From NCBI RefSeq assembly GCF_004803465.1, contig NZ_SRSF01000001.1, positions 930,501 to 994,500 of the forward strand: DNA of 64,000 nt, written 5' to 3'. The translations under genes and the position numbers were made by a program. The notes under the pieces are model-generated. The model was not told where the DNA came from. It ran no database searches and saw only the letters and a program-made list of their open reading frames with translations. Each line of letters opens with the position of its first letter. The first letter of the stretch is position 1. This document shows, piece after piece, positions 24,801 to 32,978 of this stretch. This stretch comes from Neolewinella litorea. GTDB taxonomy: Bacteria > Bacteroidota > Bacteroidia > Chitinophagales > Saprospiraceae.

Positions 24801-25382
24801 GGTAGAGGGGCTCAGCAGCGTGTGCGAGAGGATGCGGATCTGGCGAGCCTCCTTGAGGCGGTCGCTGATCTCGGCGTCGAACACTTCCCAACCGGGGTTG
24901 TCGCCGTAGTTACGGGCGCGCTGCACCTGCCCGTTCCGGACCCGGAATGGGCCATCGAAGCGGCTGGTGTCGTACATGCTCAGCACGCTGGCCTGGGCGC
25001 GGGCGCTGGTACCGCCTTCGGTGATCGGGCTCATGGAGTTGCCTTCGATCTTGATGGGGCGTCCTTCACGGGTCTTGACCAGCACGGGTACATAGTCTCC
25101 GCCCTGGACGAAAGTAGAGGCGAAGTAGGTCGCCACGCCCGGTACGATGGTATCCGGCTTGGAAACGTAGGGGATCGCCTTACGGACGGGGATGTCACAG
25201 GAGGCGATGGTGGCGGCCGTCACGCCGAAACCCAGGTACTTCAGAAAATCGCGGCGGGTGGCTTCGAGACGGGGATTCTCAAAATCCCGCTGGGCAACTT
25301 CACCGTCGGTAGCGGCCCGGTACGCCGGGCTGTTTTCTAACTGGTCGGTTCCTATCCAGACGTTGTTGACTTGCTTCTTCAT
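21819..25382 (-). CDS. actB: Alternative complex III subunit ActB, TAT-exported iron-sulfur protein
   Basis: 1187 residues. A twin-arginine motif RRDFLK (43-48) precedes a hydrophobic stretch and IASC (Cys62), a possible lipobox. The large N-terminal half is molybdopterin-oxidoreductase-like but lacks the cofactor. The C-terminal ferredoxin-like domain carries four cysteine groups: CIGCAACEVAC, CQHCDNAPCENVCPVNA, CIGTRYCANNCPYKV and CSFCAQRL with CQTACPTGA, enough for four clusters (in known ActB proteins three [4Fe-4S] and one [3Fe-4S]). It takes electrons from ActC and passes them to the heme subunits. A low-complexity Ala/Thr-rich linker occurs near residues 620-645. Confidence 0.95.
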   Translation of the reverse strand: MKKQVNNVWIGTDQLENSPAYRAATDGEVAQRDFENPRLEATRRDFLKYLGFGVTAATIASCDIPVRKAIPYVSKPDTIVPGVATYFASTFVQGGDYVPVLVKTREGRPIKIEGNSMSPITEGGTSARAQASVLSMYDTSRFDGPFRVRNGQVQRARNYGDNPGWEVFDAEISDRLKEARQIRILSHTLLSPSTKAAIRDFKNRMPGNTVLVQYDPVSSSALLDAHQSAFGVRAIPHYRFDNANVIVGFNCDFLGTWISPVEYARQYATGRRTDSGRMSRHIQVESHMSLTGSNADNRIMVKPSQQGQAILALYNAVVGGGASANLDAATTAKIEAVARELKGARGAGLVVSGSNNLYEQQLVLAINRALGSYGSTIETNRWSYQRQGSDQHMARFVEELESGGVDALIVLDGANPAYDNPWAGRINAVLERNDPDYEPTRLDADEIDDRSEEADAKAENDPGVDSDVIDDPIRAGFRRILTISMSGIPTETSQLCEYITPNHHYLESWSDAEAVQGVYSLIQPAIVPIFASVNRYGTRQEGESLLIWAGETERYDATAEQPYMQYVMKNWEETAFAAQNTFTSFRSFWDSALHDGVFNAAASGTIQDYGLGYGSPARPSATTTAPATAPEEDVAATAILPQAEIVVLDVNDFDESDAVRRISAAVQVESEITFYETINMGNGVYATNPWLQECPDPVTRTVWGNYLTIPVTWTGGNSYTAYKDLNGEEYKGKADLVELSVRETPETVTVVRQFGQMPGTFGLALGYGRRLTGAPGRALGQSVGVNVYPWLTVDADGYVQYYSTEATISGRVGVEDEFASVQYHHTMGLTTSNEEGTTYYDKRTGETQKIAGELTEEQMEHLEPYNVDEVTVMEIGEGMQGGLTDRSIIFQGTFEGLPELREHIAERRAESQHLNEQTLYPYEEYVKDIYSQGHWWAMHVDLTACIGCAACEVACVAENNVPVVGKYEVSRHHEMKWLRIDRYFYGDVENPRAVYQPMMCQHCDNAPCENVCPVNATQHSDEGANQMIYNRCIGTRYCANNCPYKVRRFNWLDYTTADLFSSNEPEIADEDLPFGADNLTRMVLNPDVTVRSRGVIEKCSFCAQRLQSGKLTAKIEKRALRDSDVRTACQTACPTGAITFGDRNNNQGDVRRKLDNPLNYLALEEVNTQSSVFYAARVHNPIDALES

Positions 25383-25452
25383 TCAACTATACTTTGGGTG
25401 GGGAGGCTTCCCGCACACCGGAAATCCGCCGAGGCGGTATTGATAAGATTTT

Positions 25453-26991
25453 TTAGTAGTGGCAGCGCTGGCAGTTCAGTCCGCCGATGTCTTCTACGGT
25501 GACACCGTCCCGGGCTCCTTCCTTCAGCTCTTCGTGGTAGCGCTGGTAGGAGTTGTAGTAGTCGTTGTCCTCAAACTGTACCTGCGTTTCGCGGTGACAG
25601 TTGATACACCAGCCCATGCTCAGGGGGCTGTACTGGTACACCACTTCCATTTCCTCCACGGGGCCGTGGCAGTTCTGGCACTTCAGTTTACCGACGGTAA
25701 CGTGCTGTGCGTGGTTGAAGTAGGCGTGATCGGGCAGGTTGTGGATGCGCGTCCACTCAATGGGACCGGGTACCCGCTCGTCGCTGGTGTACTCGTTGGT
25801 GAGGGCGGCGTAAATGCCTTCCCACTGCTCCTCGACTACATTTTCTACCTCGTCGATGTCGCCGCCTTCGCTGATGTACTTGTCGGCGATCCATTTGCTG
25901 TAGATCTTTTCGGCCTGCTCATTGGTCATCTGGTCGTAGTTCTCGATGTAGGCCCCTTCCGTGGGGTCCCAACCGATGGCGGCGAAGATCTTGGTGATCT
26001 CGGCGGTACCGTACTGGCTACCGTAGTTAATGGCGCGGTGGCAATTCATACAGGTATTCACAGCCGGAATTACCGAGTGCTTGGACCGGCGGGCGCCGTC
26101 GTGGCAGTACTGACACTCAATTTTGTGGATGCCGGCGTGAACCTCGTGGCTGAACTTGATCGGCTGCTCGGGCTGGTAGTCCTGCTGCCGCCCCAGGTCG
26201 ATAGCATGGTTCACCGTGGTGTATCCGCCGAGTACTACTACTACGAAGATCACGAAGGCGATCATTCCGCGGCTTGTCAGGATCTGAGCCAGGGTACGGC
26301 GGGTACCGGGGGTGGTCCCTTCCGCCGTCTCTACCATATACTGCAGGTTACTGGTGACCCGGGCCAGGATCAGCGAGAGCAGCACCAGGGCACCGCCGAG
26401 GATTACGAACAGCCAGGTATTGTCAGCGCTTTCCTGGTTTTCAGCCACGGCCGGCCCGACGGTAATTCCCTTAGGGCCGTAGGTGCCGGTGTAAACGGCG
26501 TTGATGTAGGCGAGCAGGTGCTCGACGTCGTCGTTGCTCAGGTTGGTGTAGCTGGACATCACGGTGGGTTTCCACTCGTTCCAGACGGCTATGGCACGGG
26601 CACTCTTACCGGACCCAATAAGTTTCTGGGAATTCTGGATCCACTCATACAGGTGCTCGCGTGGCTCGCCGGCCCAGCGTTCCTGGACGCCGCCGAGCGC
26701 GGGACCCGTCATATTATCCTTCATGCTGGCCGCGTGGCAGGAACCACAAATATTTGCCTTCCATAGCGCCGCCCCCAGGTCGGCATCGCCTTCACCGGGA
26801 GAAACGGCGGCGGTGGCCGCATCGGGAATTGGGGTGGCATCCGCGGCCGCCGTAGCGGCGGGATCGCCTTCTGCGACTGACTCAGCGGTAAGGTCATCGG
26901 CTTGTTCCTGCTGCGCGAAGGTGCTGCCCGCCCCCAGGAAGAGGCAGAAAATCAGCAGGAGGTACCGGTAGGTTTTGGTAAAATATGTCAT
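25453..26991 (-). CDS. actA: Alternative complex III subunit ActA, multiheme cytochrome c with extra N-terminal monoheme domain
   Basis: 512 residues with six CxxCH heme motifs. The N-terminal cytochrome c domain has CGSCH at 82-86 after an Ala/Pro/Asp-rich linker. Two TM helices follow (about 185-206, 240-262), then the pentaheme domain with CQYCH, CMNCH, CQNCH, CINCH and a terminal CQRCHY. ActA mediates electron transfer on the periplasmic side of alternative complex III. The ATG at 26991 places a good signal sequence (YRYLLLIFCLFLGAGSTFAQ); an upstream in-frame extension to 27084 overlaps the promoter and was rejected. First gene of the act operon. Confidence 0.93.
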   Translation of the reverse strand: MTYFTKTYRYLLLIFCLFLGAGSTFAQQEQADDLTAESVAEGDPAATAAADATPIPDAATAAVSPGEGDADLGAALWKANICGSCHAASMKDNMTGPALGGVQERWAGEPREHLYEWIQNSQKLIGSGKSARAIAVWNEWKPTVMSSYTNLSNDDVEHLLAYINAVYTGTYGPKGITVGPAVAENQESADNTWLFVILGGALVLLSLILARVTSNLQYMVETAEGTTPGTRRTLAQILTSRGMIAFVIFVVVVLGGYTTVNHAIDLGRQQDYQPEQPIKFSHEVHAGIHKIECQYCHDGARRSKHSVIPAVNTCMNCHRAINYGSQYGTAEITKIFAAIGWDPTEGAYIENYDQMTNEQAEKIYSKWIADKYISEGGDIDEVENVVEEQWEGIYAALTNEYTSDERVPGPIEWTRIHNLPDHAYFNHAQHVTVGKLKCQNCHGPVEEMEVVYQYSPLSMGWCINCHRETQVQFEDNDYYNSYQRYHEELKEGARDGVTVEDIGGLNCQRCHY

Positions 26992-27053
26992 TATGAGCTT
27001 GACATTTAAGGGATTGCAGAGCGAAGCCGTAAGGCCCCTCTCCGCTGGTCGGG

Positions 27054-27085
27054 CAAAGATACTTTGATGACAATTCTTTAACAAA
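27054..27085 (-). promoter_or_regulatory. Consensus Bacteroidota promoter of the act operon
   Basis: On the minus strand TTTG (27085-27082) is followed after 20 nt by TATCTTTG (27061-27054), a full match to TTG-N19-21-TAnnTTTG. The leader to the actA ATG at 26991 is about 60 nt. This is the best promoter in the window. Confidence 0.8.
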
Positions 27086-27374
27086 CTTGTAGCAAAAGGG
27101 AAGTCTTATTTAGATTGAGTCCAGTTTATAGCCACTTTTTGTGGTTAATCCTACAGGATCGCAGCCTCCTCCCCTAAGCCGGAGGTAAAGTAACGCGAAA
27201 AATTCGCTGTGCCCCTATGCAGAATTCTACATGGAAAGCTATTTAGGAGATAAACTACCGCAAGCTGGGAGGTACCTCCAGTGAAAGGGTCCGGTACGCC
27301 ACCAATGGCTGACTGAACCACCCTACTGGCCTTGCCCTCAGGTACGGCACCTGCGACCGCGCCCACTTCAGCAT
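27086..27374. other. Intergenic region upstream of act operon
   Basis: About 290 nt with no supported gene, between the act promoter and the carboxylesterase terminator. It contains AT-rich stretches and short unrelated open frames only; nothing further is recognised. Confidence 0.5.
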
Positions 27375-27411
27375 AAACGAAAACATCCCCGATCGGATGA
27401 ACGGGGATGTT
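27375..27411 (-). terminator. Rho-independent terminator after carboxylesterase gene
   Basis: AACATCCCCG (27382-27391) pairs with CGGGGATGTT (27402-27411). On the minus strand the stem is followed by TTTTCGTTT. It lies 40 nt after the stop at 27451. Confidence 0.75.
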
Positions 27412-27450
27412 GACTGTAGCAGGGATGTGCCTGAAATCCTGGACTTGTGC

Positions 27451-29055
27451 TTACCGGGAAGCATTTACGAACTCGAGCAATTCGCGGTCGGGGTGGTAGC
27501 GCAGGTGGCTCTCGGTATTCAACATCATGGTGGCCCCGTTGACTTCTGTGTAGGGCTCCCACCGCGGCAGGTCTTCGGTGTTAGGGTCACCGGTGCGGGC
27601 AAAATTGATCCAGGCGCTGCTCACGCGGTCGGCCAGCGCTTGTGCTGCAGGTCCTCCACCGGTCATTTGCCGGCAGCGCTCGACGTTGTCGAATACGAAA
27701 GGTATCTCCATGCAGTGCAGCGCTTTGTACTTGCCGTCGAGCACCGGCGACTGCCAGGTAAACAGGTACATGTACACCGGTGCGGCTTCGGGCAGGGCCG
27801 ACTTGAGGTTGGCCTGTTGCACCGCTCCGGGGCGGAAGGTCATGTCCACGTCAATCAGGTCGGTCGGGCGGTTATCCTCGGGATAGGCTGCGCGTACTGC
27901 CTGCCGGTAGGCTTCCGCTTTTTCGCCGTACTGATTGGTTAGATAGGTATCGATCTCCTGTTGGCTGGCGTTCGAGAGTCCGGACCGGATGGACGGCATG
28001 AACTCGTTCTTTGCGGTGCCGATCAGCAGGGGCACCTTTTCCGACAGCGCCAGGGCCTCGGGGGCATACATCTGGTAAGGCAGTACGTTGCCGTCCACGC
28101 TCGGTCCCCAGCTCAGTCCGAAGGCATGGGTAGGCGCGCCCTGCGCCCGCATTCGTTCTTCCACCAGCGCCAGGGCACGACGACCGGCCGCGGCCAGGGT
28201 ATCAAAAGGTACCTGCTGGATCTCATCAATGGTAGCCGGTGTAAGGCCAAGGTCTTCAACTACCGCTTCGGCGATGGCCCGCGTGGTGGACTGCTCCAAA
28301 ATGCCCGAACGGAAGGCACCGCTTTGGTTCACGGCCCGGTGGAACAGGCCCCGGGCCGAGGGCATGGCCATGAGCGTATTTACCTTCGCTCCCCCACCCG
28401 ACTGTCCGAAAATCGTGACATTATTGGGGTCGCCACCGAAATTTTCGATGTTGTCGCGCACCCACTCCAGGGCCACCCGCATATCGACAATGCTGTTGTT
28501 GGCTGAGCTCCGGTACTTTTCGCCGTAGGCGCTTAGATCCAGGAAGCCGAGAATATTCAGCCGGTGATTGATGGAGACCACCACTACGTCTCCCTTGCGG
28601 GCCAGGTTCTCGCCGTGGTACGAGGGCAGTTCCTGACTCGAGCCCGCCGTGAATCCACCACCGTGGATCCAGAACATTACGGGGCGCTTTTTCCCGTCGT
28701 CGAGCGCCGGGGTCCAGACGTTAAGCCGCAGGCAATCCTCATTGGGATACCCCCAATCGTGGTCGAAGACGAATTCCAGCTCATCCGGTACCGCAGTCGT
28801 TGGCGTTAGCAAGGGGGCTACCGGACCCCACGACATAGAACTGCGGACTTCGGTCCAGGGCTCGGGTTTGCGCGGGGATTCGAAGCGATCCGCCCGGGCA
28901 TAAGGAATACCCTTATAGGTATAGATACCATCGGAGATGTACCCACGAACGGGACCCGATTCGGTATCGGCGACGGCTACGTCCATTCCGGTAACCAGTT
29001 GGGCGAAAGCGAGAGGTGACATCAGCAGGAAAAGCGGAAGAAAGATTCGGTGCAT
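27451..29055 (-). CDS. Type-B carboxylesterase, exported
   Basis: 534 residues: a signal peptide (1-18, ending PLAFA), then a carboxylesterase/lipase type B alpha/beta-hydrolase fold. The oxyanion motif is FWIHGGGFTAG, the nucleophile elbow GQSGGGAKVN (catalytic Ser), and the catalytic His falls in KALHCMEIPFVFDN near residue 435. EDCLRLNVWTP is the family's second signature. It hydrolyses carboxylic esters in the periplasm or outside; the substrate is unknown. A second gene of the same family lies 28 nt upstream in the same direction, suggesting a tandem pair from old duplication. Confidence 0.92.
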   Translation of the reverse strand: MHRIFLPLFLLMSPLAFAQLVTGMDVAVADTESGPVRGYISDGIYTYKGIPYARADRFESPRKPEPWTEVRSSMSWGPVAPLLTPTTAVPDELEFVFDHDWGYPNEDCLRLNVWTPALDDGKKRPVMFWIHGGGFTAGSSQELPSYHGENLARKGDVVVVSINHRLNILGFLDLSAYGEKYRSSANNSIVDMRVALEWVRDNIENFGGDPNNVTIFGQSGGGAKVNTLMAMPSARGLFHRAVNQSGAFRSGILEQSTTRAIAEAVVEDLGLTPATIDEIQQVPFDTLAAAGRRALALVEERMRAQGAPTHAFGLSWGPSVDGNVLPYQMYAPEALALSEKVPLLIGTAKNEFMPSIRSGLSNASQQEIDTYLTNQYGEKAEAYRQAVRAAYPEDNRPTDLIDVDMTFRPGAVQQANLKSALPEAAPVYMYLFTWQSPVLDGKYKALHCMEIPFVFDNVERCRQMTGGGPAAQALADRVSSAWINFARTGDPNTEDLPRWEPYTEVNGATMMLNTESHLRYHPDRELLEFVNASR

Positions 29056-29083
29056 AATCTAGCAAACTGTGCCTAAAGGGCGA

Positions 29084-30718
29084 TTAGCGTGGAGTGTAAA
29101 AGGTGTCAAGCAGTCGGTAGCGGGCGTCGTTCGATGCTTTGACGGTTTCCGGGTCGGTGTCGATGACGAGTATGGGCGGCTGTTCATCGTCAGCGGAAGC
29201 GGCGGGCCAATCGGCCAGTTCACTGCCGTTGGGATTTCCGGTCTTTACAAAATTGGCGAAGTAGGCCTGCATTTGCCTAGAGACGCGGTGGTCTTCTTCC
29301 GTCCAGGCGTAATCGTCGACCAGGTGCAGGTTGCCCATGCAGTATTCGATCTCGCTTGCGTGGGGCGCGCCGATCGGGCGCGGCGGGGGCGGAGCATCGT
29401 TGGTCCGTTCCACCGTACCGCCCGCGAGGCCCGGCATTTTGTCGGAGTCGCGCAATTGCGGGCGGATGTGACTGAACAGATAGCGGTATACGGATTGGTC
29501 GCTGTTTTTTCGGTGCAGATCGAACCATTTCCAGGTGCTGTAGACGATGAAGCGGTCGGACGCCAGATCGGTGGCCGAGTGCTCGATTTCGGCTTCACTA
29601 CCGTGGGGATATAGGGCGAGCACCTTATCGGCCAGATCGGGAAATGCTTCCTTGACCTTCTGCCGAAAATTATCAGCCGCGTAGGGTTGCCCCTGCATGA
29701 GGGCCATTCCAGGTATCTCGGCGGAGTTCCAGCCTACGAGCAGCGGCACCTGGGCCTGCTCCTTCGCGGCAAAGATCTCGGGAAGGGTGGCGGGCAGAAA
29801 ATGGCCGTCGACCACCAGCGGGAAGCCGAAGCGTTGCGACTCGACGTAGGCCTGGTAGAGATCGCGGGTGCTCAGTTGCCGCAGTTGCGCCAGGCTGCCA
29901 TAGCCGGCCTGCTCGGCGAAGGTCTTACCAGTGGTTTCCGCCTCGGCCAGTGGGACTGGGGCGAGGGTGGGATGGATGCCCGCGCCGCTTTCGCCGATTG
30001 CGCCGTGGATCAGGTCGCGAGACAGGGGGCTGGCCATCTGAGCGCTCACGGAAATGGAGCCGGCGGACTCCCCCGCGATCGTCACCCGGCCGGGATCACC
30101 GCCGAAGGCGGCGATGTTGTCGTGCACCCATTGCAGGGCGGCTTGCTGATCGAGCAGACCGTAATTGCCGGAGGCGCCGTAGGGAGCTTCCGCACTCAAT
30201 TCCGGGTGGGCGAAGAAACCGAAGATGTTGAGGCGGTAATTGACGGTCACCACCACCATTCCCTGGGTGGCCATGCTGCGGCCATCGTACCGCGGCTCGG
30301 ATCCGTCGCCGGCTACGAAGCCGCCACCGTAAAAATAGACCAGGACCGGGAGGCCGGTGGTGTGTCGATCCGCTGGCGTCCATATATTAAGGTAGAGGCA
30401 ATCCTCGCTCATACCGGCGGAGCGAAAATCCATATCACCGAAAACCGGTGGCTGGACGGCGCGGGGACCGAACGATTTGGCCATCCGGACGCCCTCCCAT
30501 GGATTGACCGGTTGCGGGGCCTTCCACCGAAGGTCGCCGACCGGCGGCTGCGCGAAGGGGACGCCGAAATAGGTCTGGATGCCGTCATGGACGTTAAAAC
30601 TGCCCTCTACTACCCCGGATCGGGTGGTAACCTGGTGCCCGAACGCGTCGTTGTCCTGGGCGGCGGTAGGAACAAAGGGAGAAACGAAGAGCATCAGAAA
30701 GAGTAGGATTCGGGGCAT
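29084..30718 (-). CDS. Type-B carboxylesterase, exported (paralogue)
   Basis: 544 residues with a signal peptide (1-20) and the type-B esterase fold. Motifs: EDCLYLNIWTPA, VYFYGGGFVAGDG (oxyanion, with Tyr in place of the usual His), GESAGSISVS (nucleophile Ser), and a catalytic His expected near APHASEIEYCMGN. It shares about the same layout as its downstream neighbour but is clearly diverged. The pair may act on acylated plant or algal polymers; that is only a suggestion. Divergent from the Nudix-type regulator gene. Confidence 0.92.
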   Translation of the reverse strand: MPRILLFLMLFVSPFVPTAAQDNDAFGHQVTTRSGVVEGSFNVHDGIQTYFGVPFAQPPVGDLRWKAPQPVNPWEGVRMAKSFGPRAVQPPVFGDMDFRSAGMSEDCLYLNIWTPADRHTTGLPVLVYFYGGGFVAGDGSEPRYDGRSMATQGMVVVTVNYRLNIFGFFAHPELSAEAPYGASGNYGLLDQQAALQWVHDNIAAFGGDPGRVTIAGESAGSISVSAQMASPLSRDLIHGAIGESGAGIHPTLAPVPLAEAETTGKTFAEQAGYGSLAQLRQLSTRDLYQAYVESQRFGFPLVVDGHFLPATLPEIFAAKEQAQVPLLVGWNSAEIPGMALMQGQPYAADNFRQKVKEAFPDLADKVLALYPHGSEAEIEHSATDLASDRFIVYSTWKWFDLHRKNSDQSVYRYLFSHIRPQLRDSDKMPGLAGGTVERTNDAPPPPRPIGAPHASEIEYCMGNLHLVDDYAWTEEDHRVSRQMQAYFANFVKTGNPNGSELADWPAASADDEQPPILVIDTDPETVKASNDARYRLLDTFYTPR

Positions 30719-30781
30719 ATGAAAGGCATGAGTGTTTGCAATTTGTGCTTGCTGTGAGGTGGTATCGTATTGAGCTACCCC

Positions 30782-30802
30782 ATTGTCGCAAGGTGAGACA
30801 AT
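30782..30802. promoter_or_regulatory. Palindrome upstream of Nudix-type regulator
   Basis: ATTGTC (30782-30787) and GACAAT (30797-30802) flank a 9-nt spacer that itself has one more symmetric C/G pair. It lies just upstream of GATCTTTG (30808-30815), a one-mismatch -7 element, over the expected -33 region. Candidate operator for the adjacent regulator and perhaps the divergent esterase genes. Confidence 0.5.
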
Positions 30803-30868
30803 AATACGATCTTTGTTTCACTGCAGCAATAGTCCGCCGGAATATGCGGCATGTGATACCTTGAAGGC

Positions 30869-31582
30869 ATGCAGGCACCGACCACAGCAACCTATCTCCC
30901 GCATCTGGCTTACGACTCCGTGGTATTCGGTTTCTCGGGGGACCAACTGAAAATCCTCATTATGGAGTACCACAAGACCAACTGGTTCGCCCTGCCGGGC
31001 GGGTTCGTGCGGCGTGATGAGAACCTGAACGACGCGGCGCGGCGGGGTTTGCGGGAGCGTACCGGACTGGACGAAGTGTACCTGGAGCAGTTTTACACCT
31101 TTGGCGACACGGCCCGGTTCCGGCCGGGGGTGATGGAGGGCATCCTCGCCGCCAACGACATCTCGGTCGCCTCCGACCATTGGTTGCTTGACCGCTTCGT
31201 AACCGTTGCCTATTATGCGCTGATCGACTACAACACCGTGGTGCCCCGCCCCGACGCCCTTTCCGACTCCATCAATTGGTATGCGCTCGACGAACTGCCC
31301 CCCTTGCTTTTCGATCACGAAGAGATCGTGCAGCGGGCACTCGTGACCCTGCGTGAAAATCTCGGTAAAAAACTCGTGGGCATGAATCTTCTGCCCCCAC
31401 TCTTCACCATGAAGGAGTTGCAGCGGGTATACGAGGCCATCCTGGGAGAAAAACTGCACCGCAGCAGTTTTCAGCGCAAAATGCTGGCGTCGGGACTGCT
31501 CGAGCGGCGGGAAAAACGGCTTTCCGGCAAAGCCCATAAGGCTCCTTACCAGTACCGTTTCCTTTCTAAGGCTAATCCGTGA
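30869..31582 (+). CDS. Nudix-domain transcriptional regulator (NrtR-like)
   Basis: 237 residues: an N-terminal Nudix fold (about 8-150) and a C-terminal winged helix (about 165-235; LFTMKELQRVYEAILGEKLHRSSFQRKMLASGLL), the NrtR/AraR regulator architecture. The Nudix box is degenerate: GGFVRRDENLNDAARR then GLRERTGLD, with the catalytic REUxEE glutamates partly lost, as expected for a regulator that senses rather than hydrolyses. In Bacteroidota such proteins regulate sugar or NAD metabolism. A palindrome lies upstream of it. It is followed after 64 nt by an aldo-keto reductase gene, a plausible target. Confidence 0.82.
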   Translation: MQAPTTATYLPHLAYDSVVFGFSGDQLKILIMEYHKTNWFALPGGFVRRDENLNDAARRGLRERTGLDEVYLEQFYTFGDTARFRPGVMEGILAANDISVASDHWLLDRFVTVAYYALIDYNTVVPRPDALSDSINWYALDELPPLLFDHEEIVQRALVTLRENLGKKLVGMNLLPPLFTMKELQRVYEAILGEKLHRSSFQRKMLASGLLERREKRLSGKAHKAPYQYRFLSKANP

Positions 31583-31646
31583 CCGTTCACATGCGGAAGA
31601 CCGGCCGGGCCTCCGAAACATTACCGTCGTCAGGCGTTAAAGGACC

Positions 31647-32708
31647 ATGGACGTAAAAAATCACCATTCCGAAATGCGCTACGGCCCGTTCGGTACAACT
31701 GACTGGCAGGTATCCAAGATCGCCCTCGGCACCATGACCTTCGGTCAGCAGAACACCGAGGCGGAAGGCCACCGGCAGTTGGACTATGCGCTGGAGCGCG
31801 GGATCAATATGATCGACACGGCGGAAATGTATTCGGTTCCCCCCCGCCCGGAGACCCAGGGCAGTACCGAACGCATCATCGGCACCTGGATACGGGCCCG
31901 CAAGCACCGCGACCGCTATTACCTGGCCACCAAGATCGCCGGGCCCCGCGATATGGCCGCGCACATCCGTCCCGACCTGGGCTTCGGCCGCGCACAACTG
32001 CGGGAAGCCATCAATAAAAGCCTGGAGCGCCTGCAGACCGATTACGTTGACCTTTACCAACTCCACTGGCCCGAACGGGAGGCTAACTTCTTTGGTCAGC
32101 GTGGGGTGCAGGAGCTCGACGGATGGCAAGACAATTTTCAGGAAATGATGGAAGCCCTGGACGAGCTTCGCCGGGAAGGCATGATCCGGGAATGGGGTAT
32201 GAGCAACGAAACCCCCTGGGGGTTGATGCACGCCCTGCACCTGGCCGATAAGCACGGGCTACCCCGCCCCGTGAGCATCCAGAATCCTTATAGCCTCCTG
32301 GCCCGGGGATTCGAGGTCGGTTTATCGGAAGTTTGCCTGCGGGAGAACATCGCCGGCTTCCACTATTCCCCGCTCGCCATGGGCCGGCTCAGCGGAAAGT
32401 ACCTGTATAATAAGGATACTCCCGCCAGCCGCCTGAACCAGTTTACGCACTACACCCGCTACAACAGCGACAACTGCCTGGAGGCGACGCGGGCCTACGC
32501 AGCCATTGCCGAAGCGCACGGCCTGAACATGACCCAGATGGCCCTGGCCTTTGTAAATGACCGTCCCTTTACCCAGAGTACCATCATCGGGGCCACCACA
32601 TTGGAACAACTGAAAGAAAATATCGACAGTGTTGACTTGCGGCTTTCGGATGCCGTGCTGGAAGAGCTGGAAGCGGTGCAGCGGGCTATTCCGAACCCGG
32701 CGGTGTAG
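31647..32708 (+). CDS. Aldo/keto reductase (Tas-like)
   Basis: 353 residues, a (beta/alpha)8 NADP(H)-dependent oxidoreductase. Catalytic tetrad candidates: Asp and Tyr in INMIDTAEMY, Lys in LATKIAG and His in LYQLHWPE. The coenzyme-binding end includes STIIGATTLEQLKENI. The extended loops (RPETQGSTERIIGTWIRARK, QELDGWQDNFQEMMEAL) match the Tas/YghZ branch. It reduces carbonyl compounds in the cytoplasm; the substrate is unknown. ATG 31647 gives an 8-residue lead before HSEMRYGPFG; the Met at 31674 is an alternative start. Confidence 0.92.
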   Translation: MDVKNHHSEMRYGPFGTTDWQVSKIALGTMTFGQQNTEAEGHRQLDYALERGINMIDTAEMYSVPPRPETQGSTERIIGTWIRARKHRDRYYLATKIAGPRDMAAHIRPDLGFGRAQLREAINKSLERLQTDYVDLYQLHWPEREANFFGQRGVQELDGWQDNFQEMMEALDELRREGMIREWGMSNETPWGLMHALHLADKHGLPRPVSIQNPYSLLARGFEVGLSEVCLRENIAGFHYSPLAMGRLSGKYLYNKDTPASRLNQFTHYTRYNSDNCLEATRAYAAIAEAHGLNMTQMALAFVNDRPFTQSTIIGATTLEQLKENIDSVDLRLSDAVLEELEAVQRAIPNPAV

Positions 32709-32978
32709 GCGACGCTTAACCTTTCATCTGCCCCGCAAGCAAATTCGGCAAAGGGTATGGAAACCCCTCCATCGGGCGACAAGCTTTTTGGTGCGTATCC
32801 TGAATTAAAAATTGTAATTACAGAATAAACCGTATAAAATTGCATTAAACCGCCCTAACACCCATTGTCTCAACACTAATGGAGGTTCAACCGCGTTAGT
32901 GCCCATAAGGTGGTTTTTAATACACTCGTAGAAGGCCACCCCTTCCGCCTTCCCAGTTTAACCCCGGTGTCAGAACTC

